Shown here one piece after another: positions 17,284 to 25,147 of a stretch of DNA of 40,674 nucleotides. Under the pieces are notes generated by a model, which was given only the letters and a program-made list of their open reading frames with translations, was not told the origin of the DNA and ran no database searches. The stretch spans positions 1-40,674 of the forward strand of contig JAFZPZ010000020.1 in assembly GCA_017552435.1 (NCBI GenBank), read 5' to 3'. This DNA is from Bacteroidaceae bacterium. GTDB lineage: Bacteria > Bacteroidota > Bacteroidia > Bacteroidales > Bacteroidaceae. A program made the translations under genes and the position numbers. The first letter of the stretch is position 1. The number at the start of each line of letters is the position of its first letter.

Positions 17284-18414
17284 ATGAATCTCTTTGACGT
17301 TTATCCTCTGTTTGATATAGCCATCGATCACGGCAAGGGTTGCCGTGTATGGGACACGGATGGCAATGAATATCTCGACCTCTATGGCGGACATGCTGTG
17401 ATTAGCGTGGGACATGCTCATCCGCATTATGTGAAAGCCATCGCGGGGCAAGTGGCAAAGTTGGGTTTCTATAGCAACTCCGTGCAGAATCCTTTGCAGA
17501 AGGAGTTTGCCCGGCGTCTGGGTAAGGTCTGCGGCTACGAGGACTACAGCCTGTTCCTCATCAACAGCGGTGCCGAGGCCAACGAGAACGCCCTGAAGCT
17601 GTCATCTTTCTATAATGGCCGCACTCGTATCCTGTCTTTGGAGAAAGCTTTTCACGGACGCACCTCGCTGGCTGTTGAGGCTACGAACAATCCCAAGATT
17701 ATAGCTCCCATCAATGCCAACGGGCATGTCACCTATTTGCCTCTGAATGATATAGAGGCGTGGAAGAAGGAGTTGGAGAAGGGCGATGTGTGTGCCTGCA
17801 TCCTGGAGTGCATCCAGGGCGTGGGAGGTATCCGTATGGTCAGCGCAGAGTTCCTGCAGGCGCTTCGCCAGCTCTGCGACGACCACAATACTGTGCTCAT
17901 TTGTGACGAGATACAATGCGGCTATGGCAGAAGCGGCAAGTTCTTTGCCCACCAGTACTTAGGCGTAAAGCCCGACATGATAACCGTCGCGAAGGGAATA
18001 TGCAACGGCCTTCCGATGAGCGGCCTGCTCATAGCTCCCAAGTTTACCCCCGTCTATGGCCAGCTTGGTACGACCTTTGGCGGCAACCATCTGGCTTGTG
18101 CAGGAGCGCTTGCCGTCCTCGACATCATCGAAGAGGAGAAACTCGTGGAGAATGCCGCGGAGGTGGGCGAGTACTTGATGCAGGCCATTCGCGATGCAAA
18201 GCTGCCGCATGTCGTGGAGGTGCGTGGACGGGGCCTCATGATTGGCATCGAGCTGGACATCCCCTACAAGGAGCCACGCAACCGCCTGATATACGAGCAG
18301 CATTGCTTCACGGGTTGCTCTGGTACCAACGTGATACGACTGTTGCCGCCTCTGTGCCTGACAAAGGCAGAGGCAGACAGTTTCGTGGAAAGACTTAAAG
18401 CAGTATTGTCATGA
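17284..18414 (+). CDS. argD: Acylornithine aminotransferase (acetyl/succinylornithine)
   Basis: A PLP-dependent class III aminotransferase converting the N-acyl glutamate semialdehyde to N-acylornithine with glutamate as amino donor. It has 376 residues. The Schiff-base lysine is Lys237 in ITVAKGICNG, and Asp208 in LICDEIQCGYG pairs with the PLP ring nitrogen. NSGAEANENALK and FHGRTSLA are also conserved. Its stop overlaps the proC start (ATGA). N-succinyl preference is inferred from the transcarbamylase in the same run. Confidence 0.92.
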   Translation: MNLFDVYPLFDIAIDHGKGCRVWDTDGNEYLDLYGGHAVISVGHAHPHYVKAIAGQVAKLGFYSNSVQNPLQKEFARRLGKVCGYEDYSLFLINSGAEANENALKLSSFYNGRTRILSLEKAFHGRTSLAVEATNNPKIIAPINANGHVTYLPLNDIEAWKKELEKGDVCACILECIQGVGGIRMVSAEFLQALRQLCDDHNTVLICDEIQCGYGRSGKFFAHQYLGVKPDMITVAKGICNGLPMSGLLIAPKFTPVYGQLGTTFGGNHLACAGALAVLDIIEEEKLVENAAEVGEYLMQAIRDAKLPHVVEVRGRGLMIGIELDIPYKEPRNRLIYEQHCFTGCSGTNVIRLLPPLCLTKAEADSFVERLKAVLS

Positions 18415-19178
18415 AGATAACTATCATAGGCGGTGGCAACATGGGCGGTGCCCTGGTCAAGGGTTGGTCTAAGGCTGGTTTGGCAGCAGACATCGTTGTC
18501 ACAGCCCATACGCAGCAGACGCTCGACCGCCTCAAGGAAGTCTGTCCGGGTATTACGGCAACGCTCGACAACAGCAAAGCCGTTGAGGGCGCTGACATCG
18601 TGGTGCTGGCCGTTAAGCCCTGGCTTGTGGAAGGCGTCATCGCGGAGATAAAAGCCTCCTTGAAGGACAAGCTCCTCGTCTCCGTTGCAGCAGGCATCCG
18701 TCATGAACGCATCGATGTCTATGCTATGCCCAACATCGCCGCTGAGTTCGGCGAGAGCATGACTTTCATAGAGGAAGCACCAAAGGCAGTAGTGGTGGCC
18801 GAACTTTTCAGTAAGGTAGGACAATGCAAGATTGTTCCCCAGCGACTGATGAATGCTGGCATGATGATGGCCGGCTGTGGTATTGCCTACGTCATGCGTT
18901 TCCTGCGTGCCATGATGGAGGGCGGCGTCGAGATGGGGTTCTATCCTGATGAGGCCAAGGAGATTGCCATGCAAGCGATGCAGGGTGCCGTCTCTTTGCT
19001 CCGTGAGACAGGACTTCACCCGGAAGCAGCTATCGACAAAGTGACAACGCCTGGCGGCATCACCATCAAAGGACTGAACGAACTGGATCATGCTGCTTTC
19101 AACTCGGCAGTAATACGTTGCCTCAACATAATGAAGAATGAAGAATTTGCTACCGCTCTTGAACCCTTAAACTCTTGA
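18411..19178 (+). CDS. proC: Pyrroline-5-carboxylate reductase
   Basis: ProC performs the last proline step, reduction of pyrroline-5-carboxylate with NAD(P)H. The protein has 255 residues. The dinucleotide-binding motif IIGGGNMGGALVKGW starts at residue 4, and the conserved TPGGITIKGLNEL lies near residues 205-217. It overlaps argD by 4 nt. The last residues (MKNEEFATALEPLNS) are encoded by repeat-like DNA containing ATGAAGA twice, so the tail may be a later addition. Confidence 0.93.
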   Translation: MKITIIGGGNMGGALVKGWSKAGLAADIVVTAHTQQTLDRLKEVCPGITATLDNSKAVEGADIVVLAVKPWLVEGVIAEIKASLKDKLLVSVAAGIRHERIDVYAMPNIAAEFGESMTFIEEAPKAVVVAELFSKVGQCKIVPQRLMNAGMMMAGCGIAYVMRFLRAMMEGGVEMGFYPDEAKEIAMQAMQGAVSLLRETGLHPEAAIDKVTTPGGITIKGLNELDHAAFNSAVIRCLNIMKNEEFATALEPLNS

Positions 19179-19181
19179 ACT

Positions 19182-19952
19182 TTGAAAAGGAGAATCTTAG
19201 TGAAGGTGGGCAGCAACGTGCTCACAACAGACAAAGGCAAACTCGACATCACCCGCATGTCGGCGCTTGTTGACCAGATAGCCTGGCTGCGCTGGCATAA
19301 CTACGAGGTGATACTGGTGTCGAGCGGTGCCGTAGCCTGCGGACGCAAGGAGTTACAGGTGGATCACATGCTGGATTCGGTCGAACAGCGACAGCTTTTC
19401 TCTGCCATGGGTCAGGTAAAGCTCATCAACCTCTACTACGACCTCTTCCGAGAGTACAACATCCATATAGGACAAGTGCTGACAACAAAGGAAAACTTCC
19501 AGAGCGAACGCCAGTATCAGAATCAGCGGGCGTGTATGCAGGTGATGCTGGAGAACGGCGTACTGCCCATCGTGAACGAGAATGATACGGTTAGCATCGA
19601 GGAGCTGATGTTTACGGACAACGACGAACTGTCCGGTCTCATTGCACAGATGATGAATGCGCAGACGCTGGTGTTGCTGAGCAACGTGGACGGTATCTAT
19701 AATGGAGATCCTGCTAATCCCGGGAGCGAGGTGATACGCGCCATCAAGCCGGGCGAGGACCTCTCATGTTACATCCAGTCGGAAAAGAGTTCTGCGGGCA
19801 GGGGCGGAATGGCTTCAAAGTACAAGACCGCCAGCAGCGTGGCACAGGCAGGAATAAAGGTGATTATCGCCAACGGTAATCGCGAGAATATATTGAGAGA
19901 TTTGGCCGAAAGGCCCAGGGAAACGATACATACAGAGTTCTCTGAGAAGTGA
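19182..19952 (+). CDS. proB: Glutamate 5-kinase without PUA domain
   Basis: ProB phosphorylates glutamate, the first committed proline step and usually the target of proline feedback. The amino-acid-kinase fold is clear: LVKVGSNVLT at the start, then VSSGAVACG, NENDTVSIEEL and LLSNVDGIYNGDP. The C-terminal PUA domain of the E. coli enzyme (367 residues) is absent, and the protein ends after 256 residues. The start is uncertain. TTG 19182, 3 nt after proC, keeps the first strand RRILVKVGS. A GTG at 19200 has a good AAGGAG 8 nt upstream but would cut that strand. Confidence 0.9.
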   Translation: MKRRILVKVGSNVLTTDKGKLDITRMSALVDQIAWLRWHNYEVILVSSGAVACGRKELQVDHMLDSVEQRQLFSAMGQVKLINLYYDLFREYNIHIGQVLTTKENFQSERQYQNQRACMQVMLENGVLPIVNENDTVSIEELMFTDNDELSGLIAQMMNAQTLVLLSNVDGIYNGDPANPGSEVIRAIKPGEDLSCYIQSEKSSAGRGGMASKYKTASSVAQAGIKVIIANGNRENILRDLAERPRETIHTEFSEK

Positions 19953-19985
19953 AGAGTGAGGAATGTTGAATTCTAAATTCCATAA
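19944..19985. repeat. Heptad-period repeat tract at the proB/proA junction
   Basis: GAGAAGT, GAAGAGT, GAGGAAT, GTTGAAT, TCTAAAT, TCCATAA: six units in register. The tract holds the proB stop (19950-19952) and proA start (19963-19965) and encodes the first residues of ProA. Confidence 0.6.
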
Positions 19986-21144
19986 AATAAAGGAAGCCAG
20001 CAGGGTGTTAGCGCTTGTGGATGACAAGCAGCGCAATCTTGTCTTAGAGCACTTGGCAGATGCAATACTTGCTAATCAGCAGATGCTTTTGGATGCCAAC
20101 AAGCGCGACCTTGAACAGATGGAGAGCCAAGACCCGCTGTACGACCGATTGTTGCTGACGCCAGACAGGTTGCAGGGCATTGCTTCCGATATGCGTCATG
20201 TAGCCTCGCTGCCTTCTCCACTAGGCATTGTTACTAAGGAGAGGACATTGGAGAACGGCTTGTATCTGCGTAGGGTGAGTGTGCCTTTTGGCGTGATAGG
20301 TGTGATCTACGAAGCCCGTCCCAACGTCAGTTTCGATGTCTTCTCACTCTGCTTCAAGAGCGGTAATGCCTGCATCCTGAAGGGTAGTCATAACGCTCAG
20401 CACAGCAACGAGGCCATCGTAGCCCTTATTCACCAGATACTCGAGGCAGAAGGCCTGCCCACCGATGTGGTGATGCTGATGCCGCCTACACACGGGGCTA
20501 CGGCAGAGCTGCTGAATGCTATCGGATATGTTGACCTCTGCATCCCGCGAGGCGGCAGGAAACTCATTGACTTTGTGCGAGATAATGCCCGAGTGCCGGT
20601 CATCGAGACGGGTGCAGGTGTGGTTCATGCCTATTTCGACAAGGACGGCGATCTGGAGAAAGGCCGTCGCATCATCAATAATGCCAAGACACGCAGGGTG
20701 AGCGTCTGCAATGCGCTTGACTGCCTGCTTGTCCATCGGGACAGAGCAGAAGATATTCCTGCCTTACTTGCTCCGATGGAAGGTCGAGTGGAGATTATTA
20801 CAGACGAGGCGGCAATGGGTACGGAATGGATGGACTATAAGCTGTCGCTCAAGGTGGTTGATAGCCTGGATGAGGCTTTGGCACATATTGCCTGCTATGG
20901 TTCTGGTCACAGCGAATGTATCATTACAGAAAACAAGGAGGCTGCTGTTCGTTTCCAGCGTGAGGTGGATGCTGCTTGCGTCTATGTCAATGCTCCTACC
21001 AGTTTTACCGATGGCGCACAGTTCGGAATGGGTGCAGAGATAGGTATCTCTACCCAAAAGCTTGGCCCTCGCGGACCTATGGCCCTGGAGGAAATGACCA
21101 CCTACAAATGGCTTATTAACGGTAATGGACAAGTAAGAAAATAG
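19963..21144 (+). CDS. proA: Gamma-glutamyl phosphate reductase
   Basis: ProA reduces glutamyl phosphate to the semialdehyde with NADPH. The protein has 393 residues. An aldehyde-dehydrogenase-like fold is seen in GVIGVIYEARPN and KSGNACILKGSHNAQHSN, and the catalytic Cys249 in RRVSVCNALDCLL. With proB and proC next to it, the window holds the whole glutamate-to-proline route. The N-terminus is encoded by a heptad repeat tract, so the first few residues may vary among relatives. Confidence 0.95.
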   Translation: MLNSKFHKIKEASRVLALVDDKQRNLVLEHLADAILANQQMLLDANKRDLEQMESQDPLYDRLLLTPDRLQGIASDMRHVASLPSPLGIVTKERTLENGLYLRRVSVPFGVIGVIYEARPNVSFDVFSLCFKSGNACILKGSHNAQHSNEAIVALIHQILEAEGLPTDVVMLMPPTHGATAELLNAIGYVDLCIPRGGRKLIDFVRDNARVPVIETGAGVVHAYFDKDGDLEKGRRIINNAKTRRVSVCNALDCLLVHRDRAEDIPALLAPMEGRVEIITDEAAMGTEWMDYKLSLKVVDSLDEALAHIACYGSGHSECIITENKEAAVRFQREVDAACVYVNAPTSFTDGAQFGMGAEIGISTQKLGPRGPMALEEMTTYKWLINGNGQVRK

Positions 21145-21150
21145 AAATAT

Positions 21151-21702
21151 ATGAATGACATCAAACAAATATCGCAGCGATTGAAAGGACTGCGCGAAAT
21201 ATTCGACATTCCTGTTGAGAAAATGGCAGAGGTGTGCGAAACGACCGTCGAGCATTATCGTCGTATCGAAAGCGGCGAGTGTGACCCGGGCGTCTATCGT
21301 CTTACCCGCATTTCCAAGGAGTACGGCATCGCCCTCGATGTGCTCCTCTATGGCGAGGAACCCCGTATGAACGGCTACTTCGTCACGCGTCGTGGCAAGG
21401 GCTTGGAAGTGGATCGTCACAATGATTATAAGTACAAATCCCTGGCCAGCGGTTTCAAGGGACGTGCGATGGAGCCTTTCTTCACCGAAATTGAGCCGTT
21501 GCCCGAAGGTAAGAACCATGCCAAGAATGTTCACGACGGACAGGAGTTCATTATTGTTTTCAGTGGCGTTTTGGAGATAACGATTGATGACAAGGTTATC
21601 ATCCTGAAGCAAGGCGACAGCATCTATTTCGACACGACGCGTCCCCACTGCATGCGCGCCCTGGAGAACAGGGTCGTTAAATTCCTGACTGTAATAATTT
21701 GA
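21151..21702 (+). CDS. XRE-family regulator with cupin domain
   Basis: A 183-residue regulator with an N-terminal helix-turn-helix (about residues 5-62, GLREIFDIPVEKMAEVCETT and YRRIESGECDPG) and a C-terminal cupin (about 112-178, NVHDGQEFIIVFSGVLEIT and LKQGDSIYFDTTRPHCMRA). In relatives the cupin senses a small ligand. It begins 6 nt after proA and precedes an acyl-CoA synthetase gene; in related genomes such regulators often adjoin AMP-forming ligases. The ligand is unknown. Confidence 0.88.
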   Translation: MNDIKQISQRLKGLREIFDIPVEKMAEVCETTVEHYRRIESGECDPGVYRLTRISKEYGIALDVLLYGEEPRMNGYFVTRRGKGLEVDRHNDYKYKSLASGFKGRAMEPFFTEIEPLPEGKNHAKNVHDGQEFIIVFSGVLEITIDDKVIILKQGDSIYFDTTRPHCMRALENRVVKFLTVII

Positions 21703-21727
21703 TCAGGAATAATGTTCAATGTTTTTT

Positions 21728-21763
21728 GATGCTTTAGCACAAAAGCGCGCTGTTAAGGCGCGG
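21728..21763. repeat. Palindromic repeat unit with a GATGCTTTAGCAC core
   Basis: TGCTTTAGCA forms a small hairpin with TTTA loop, followed by CGCGC-N7-GCGCG. A second copy with the same layout and different stem bases lies at 35977-36012. It fills most of the 86-nt gap before the acyl-CoA synthetase gene. Confidence 0.55.
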
Positions 21764-21770
21764 AGCTATG

Positions 21771-21791
21771 TTTAATATTTAATGTTCAATG
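21771..21791. repeat. Heptad-period tract at the acyl-CoA synthetase start
   Basis: TTTAATA, TTTAATG, TTCAATG. The start codon of the ligase gene is the last ATG of the tract (21789-21791). Confidence 0.6.
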
Positions 21792-23468
21792 GATAATAAT
21801 CCGATATTGAGTCGTTTCTTGAGGCAGACAACTTTTGTCTCGGAAGAAGACTATGCAAAGAACCTGGAATTCATCATTCCCAACAACTTCAACTTTGCCT
21901 ACGATGTTGTGGATGCATGGGCAGAGGTGGCGCCCGACAAGATTGCCCTCCTTTGGACAAACGATGAGGGAGAAGAGCGCAGGTTGTCCTTTGCCGACCT
22001 CAAGCAGCAGAGCAATCAGGCAGCATCCTATCTCAAGAGCCTGGGCATCGGTCGTGGCGACATGGTGATGCTCATCGAGAAGCGCCGACTAGAATGGTGG
22101 ATCACGATGCTTGCCCTTCACAAACTGGGGGCAGTGCCCATTCCCGCTACACACATGCTCACCAGTCACGACATTGTCTATCGCAACAATGCCGCTTCCG
22201 TGAAAGCCATCATCTGCGTGGGAGAACCATACGTCCTGGGCGAGGTGCAAAAGGCTCTGCCTGAGAGTCCTACTGTGGATCTGCTCATTTCCATCGGGCC
22301 CGATGTTCCTGAAGGTTTCCATGACTGGCATGCAGAGATAGACAAAGCACCGGCTTTCCGTCGTCCTCGGTTTGTCAATGCCAACGGCGACACGATGATT
22401 CTGTACTTCACCTCCGGCACTTCAGGTGAACCGAAGATGGTGGCACACGACTTCCTCTATGCCCTGGGTCATCTCACAACTGGCGTCTTCTGGCACAACC
22501 TCACGCCCGACAGCATCCACCTGACCGTAGCCGACACTGGTTGGGGCAAGGCTGTCTGGGGCAAGTTCTACGGGCAATGGTTTGCCGGGGCCTGTGTCTT
22601 TGTCTTCGATCACGAGAAGTTCACGGCAGAGAAGATTCTCCGCCAGATGGAGAAGTATCGCATCACCAGTTTCTGTGCACCTCCTACTGTCTATCGTTTC
22701 CTCATTCGTGAGGATTTCAGCCACTATGACCTCTCTGCCCTGCGCTATTGCACCACTGCCGGCGAGGCTCTGAATGCTGCGGTCTATGAACGGTTCCTTG
22801 AATTGACAGGCATCCGTCTCATGGAGGGCTTCGGTCAGACAGAGACAACGATGACACTTGGTACCTTCCCCTGGATGCAGCCCAAACCTGGCAGCATGGG
22901 TAAGCCAAATGCACAATATGAGATAGCTTTGCTACGCCCAGACCTCACGCCCTGCGAGGACGGAGAAAAGGGCGAGATTGCCGTCCGCCTGAACGAGGGA
23001 CACAAGGCCATCGGTCTCTTCAAGGAGTACTATCGCGACAGCAACACCACCTACGAAGCCTGCCACGATGGCTATTACTTCACGGGCGATATGGCTTGGC
23101 GCGACAAGGACGGCTATTATTGGTTCGAGGGACGTGCCGACGATGTCATCAAGAGCAGTGGCTACCGCATCGGTCCCTTCGAGGTGGAGAGTGCCCTGAT
23201 GACACATCCCGCTGTCGTGGAGTGTGCCATTACCGGTGTGCCCGATGAAACGCGAGGCATGGTGGTGAAGGCCACAGTCGTACTGGGTAAAGAGTGGAAG
23301 GAGAAGGCCTGCGAGGCACTCGTCGCAGAACTGCAGGCACACGTCAAGCGTGTAACGGCTCCCTATAAATATCCTCGCATCATCGAGTTCGTAGATGAAT
23401 TACCCAAAACCATCAGCGGCAAGATACGCCGTGTGGAAATCAGGGAAAAGGACATAAAGAGTTCATAG
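21789..23468 (+). CDS. AMP-forming acyl-CoA synthetase
   Basis: A 559-residue ANL-superfamily ligase that activates a carboxylic acid as acyl-AMP and then transfers it to CoA. The P-loop YFTSGTSGEPKMVAHD is at about residues 206-221, with TAGEAL and GFGQTETT in the core. EGRADDVIKSSGYRIGPFEVES marks the hinge, and the catalytic Lys is in PKTISGKIRR (about residue 545). Sequence features favour the acetyl/medium-chain (ACS/ACSM-like) branch, but the substrate cannot be read off. It is likely controlled by the XRE-cupin gene upstream. Its stop codon lies in a heptad repeat tract. Confidence 0.88.
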   Translation: MDNNPILSRFLRQTTFVSEEDYAKNLEFIIPNNFNFAYDVVDAWAEVAPDKIALLWTNDEGEERRLSFADLKQQSNQAASYLKSLGIGRGDMVMLIEKRRLEWWITMLALHKLGAVPIPATHMLTSHDIVYRNNAASVKAIICVGEPYVLGEVQKALPESPTVDLLISIGPDVPEGFHDWHAEIDKAPAFRRPRFVNANGDTMILYFTSGTSGEPKMVAHDFLYALGHLTTGVFWHNLTPDSIHLTVADTGWGKAVWGKFYGQWFAGACVFVFDHEKFTAEKILRQMEKYRITSFCAPPTVYRFLIREDFSHYDLSALRYCTTAGEALNAAVYERFLELTGIRLMEGFGQTETTMTLGTFPWMQPKPGSMGKPNAQYEIALLRPDLTPCEDGEKGEIAVRLNEGHKAIGLFKEYYRDSNTTYEACHDGYYFTGDMAWRDKDGYYWFEGRADDVIKSSGYRIGPFEVESALMTHPAVVECAITGVPDETRGMVVKATVVLGKEWKEKACEALVAELQAHVKRVTAPYKYPRIIEFVDELPKTISGKIRRVEIREKDIKSS

Positions 23469-23482
23469 TTTATAATTCATAG
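23462..23482. repeat. Heptad-period tract at the ligase/argF' junction
   Basis: TTCATAG, TTTATAA, TTCATAG. It supplies the ligase stop codon (23466-23468) and fills the 19-nt gap before the transcarbamylase gene. Confidence 0.7.
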
Positions 23483-23487
23483 TTTGG

Positions 23488-24459
23488 ATGAAAAGTTTTC
23501 TTAACGTACAGGATATAGGTGACCTCAGACAGGCATTGGCTGAGGCTCAAGAGATAAAAGCTAATCGCTATAAGTATGAGACTTTGGGCAAGAACAAGAC
23601 GCTGCTCATGGTATTTTTCAACAATAGTCTTCGTACTCGTCTCAGCACCCAGAAGGCAGCCCTTAACCTCGGCATGAATGTCATCGTGCTCGATGTCAAC
23701 GCCGGTGCCTGGAAGCTGGAGACCGAGCGAGGTGTCATCATGGATGGCGACAAAAGCGAGCACCTCTTGGAGGCTATCCCCGTCATGGGCAGCTACTGCG
23801 ATGTCATCGGCATCCGTTCCTTCGCAGGACTCACAAACCGCGAGTATGACTATGCAGAGACCGTCTATAACCAGTTCGTGCAGTATAGCGGCAAACCTGT
23901 CTTTGCGATGGAGACTGCAACAGTGCATCCTTTGCAGGCTTTCGCCGATTTGATTACAATAGAGGAGAACAGGAAGACGGCGCTTCCCAAGGTCGTGCTG
24001 ACTTGGGCTCCTCATCCCCGCTCTCTGCCGCAAGCTGTTCCCAACAGCTTTGCCCAATGGATGCTGGCTGCCGATGTCGATTTCGTCATCACACATCCCG
24101 AGGGCTACGAGCTTGACCCTGCCTTCACCGCTGGTGCCACCATCGAGTACGACCAGAAGAAGGCCTTTGAAGGTGCTGACTTCATCTATGCCAAGAACTG
24201 GAGCTGTCCCGGAGTGACGAATCCTGCCGACTACGGCAAGATCCTGCACGATTATCATCAGATGATGCACTGGACCGTCGATTCGGAGCACATGAGCTGG
24301 ACAAACAATGCCCATTTCATGCATTGCCTGCCCGTCCGCCGCAATATGATTGTCACCGACGATGTCATCGAGGATCCGACCTCCCTCGTCATCCCCGAGG
24401 CCGCCAACCGCGAAATCTCTGCAACCGTTGTCCTGAAACGCATCCTCCAAAGCCTGTGA
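23488..24459 (+). CDS. argF': N-succinylornithine carbamoyltransferase
   Basis: This enzyme transfers carbamoyl phosphate to N-succinylornithine in the succinylated arginine route of Bacteroidetes. It has 323 residues and aligns closely from memory with the Bacteroides fragilis enzyme: NSLRTRLSTQKAALNLGMN binds carbamoyl phosphate and FMHCLPVRRN is conserved. The specificity residue is at position 90. As I recall, Glu there gives N-acetylornithine preference and Pro gives succinyl preference in B. fragilis, while Glu-to-Ser also yields succinyl preference. Here it is Ser (MDGDKSEHLLEA), consistent with a succinyl substrate. Confidence 0.92.
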   Translation: MKSFLNVQDIGDLRQALAEAQEIKANRYKYETLGKNKTLLMVFFNNSLRTRLSTQKAALNLGMNVIVLDVNAGAWKLETERGVIMDGDKSEHLLEAIPVMGSYCDVIGIRSFAGLTNREYDYAETVYNQFVQYSGKPVFAMETATVHPLQAFADLITIEENRKTALPKVVLTWAPHPRSLPQAVPNSFAQWMLAADVDFVITHPEGYELDPAFTAGATIEYDQKKAFEGADFIYAKNWSCPGVTNPADYGKILHDYHQMMHWTVDSEHMSWTNNAHFMHCLPVRRNMIVTDDVIEDPTSLVIPEAANREISATVVLKRILQSL

Positions 24460-24477
24460 ATTATGAATTGTAAATTA
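24457..24477. repeat. Heptad-period tract at the argF'/nitroreductase junction
   Basis: TGAATTA, TGAATTG, TAAATTA. The first unit opens with the argF' stop codon, and the nitroreductase ATG (24463-24465) spans units one and two. Confidence 0.7.
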
Positions 24478-24975
24478 TTAGATCTGGCGCGTAGCCGCTA
24501 CAGCTGTCGCGCTTACCTCGACAAACCTGTCGAAGAAGAGAAACTGGAGTATATCAAGGAATGTATGCGTCTGGCACCCTCGGCTGTGAACCGTCAGCCC
24601 TGGAAGTTCCGTATTGTCCGCAGTCAGGAGGGTAGGGAGAAGCTTCAGTCCTGCTATGAACGTCCTTGGTTCAACGATGCACCGCTGTATATCCTGGCCT
24701 CTCTGCTTCACGAGCAGGAGTGGGTTCGTGCCGACGGCAAGCCTCACGGCAATATCGATGTTGCCATCGCTGTGGAGCATCTTTGCCTGGCTGCTACAGA
24801 GCAGGGGCTCGGCACATGTTGGGTTTGTAATTTCGATGCCCAGCGCTGCCATGAACTCTTCCAGATGCCGGACACGGAGGAACCCGTCGTCATCATCCCC
24901 ATCGGCTATTCTGCCGTCGCAGAGACTCCCGCCAAAACCCGTAAGGCACAGGAAGAACTGTTCTCCGAAGCGTAA
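24463..24975 (+). CDS. Nitroreductase-family flavoprotein
   Basis: A 170-residue FMN-dependent oxidoreductase of the short nitroreductase type. The FMN-phosphate motif SRYSCRAYLDKPVEEEKL is at about residues 10-27, followed by APSAVNRQPWKFRIV. AVEHLCLAATEQGLGTCWV is the conserved dimer and FMN-binding helix. The physiological substrate is unknown. It is the last gene of the run, 3 nt after argF', and may be carried along with it rather than belong to arginine synthesis. Confidence 0.85.
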   Translation: MNCKLLDLARSRYSCRAYLDKPVEEEKLEYIKECMRLAPSAVNRQPWKFRIVRSQEGREKLQSCYERPWFNDAPLYILASLLHEQEWVRADGKPHGNIDVAIAVEHLCLAATEQGLGTCWVCNFDAQRCHELFQMPDTEEPVVIIPIGYSAVAETPAKTRKAQEELFSEA

Positions 24976-25000
24976 AGTGTTGACTTCGTCTCTAACACTT
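24975..25000 (+). terminator. Possible terminator hairpin after the nitroreductase gene
   Basis: AAGTGTT (24975-24981) pairs with AACACTT (24994-25000) over a 12-nt loop. No T run follows, so this is weak. Confidence 0.35.
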
Positions 25001-25076
25001 CCAGCCAATCATTAATCTAGATTGCCCTAAATCAGGCGGCCGCCAAAGGGATAGAATGCAGTTTTATGCCGAAATG

Positions 25077-25108
25077 TTTGGCAGTTTGCAGGAAAAAGGT
25101 TATATTTG
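25077..25108 (+). promoter_or_regulatory. Bacteroidetes promoter for the sugar-kinase operon
   Basis: A -33 TTTG at 25077-25080, a 20-nt spacer and a -7 TATATTTG at 25101-25108 give a near-consensus promoter. Transcription should start near 25112, leaving a leader of about 35 nt. Confidence 0.75.
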
Positions 25109-25147
25109 CACCATAAATTTTAAATTCACAATAATTACATCGCAACT

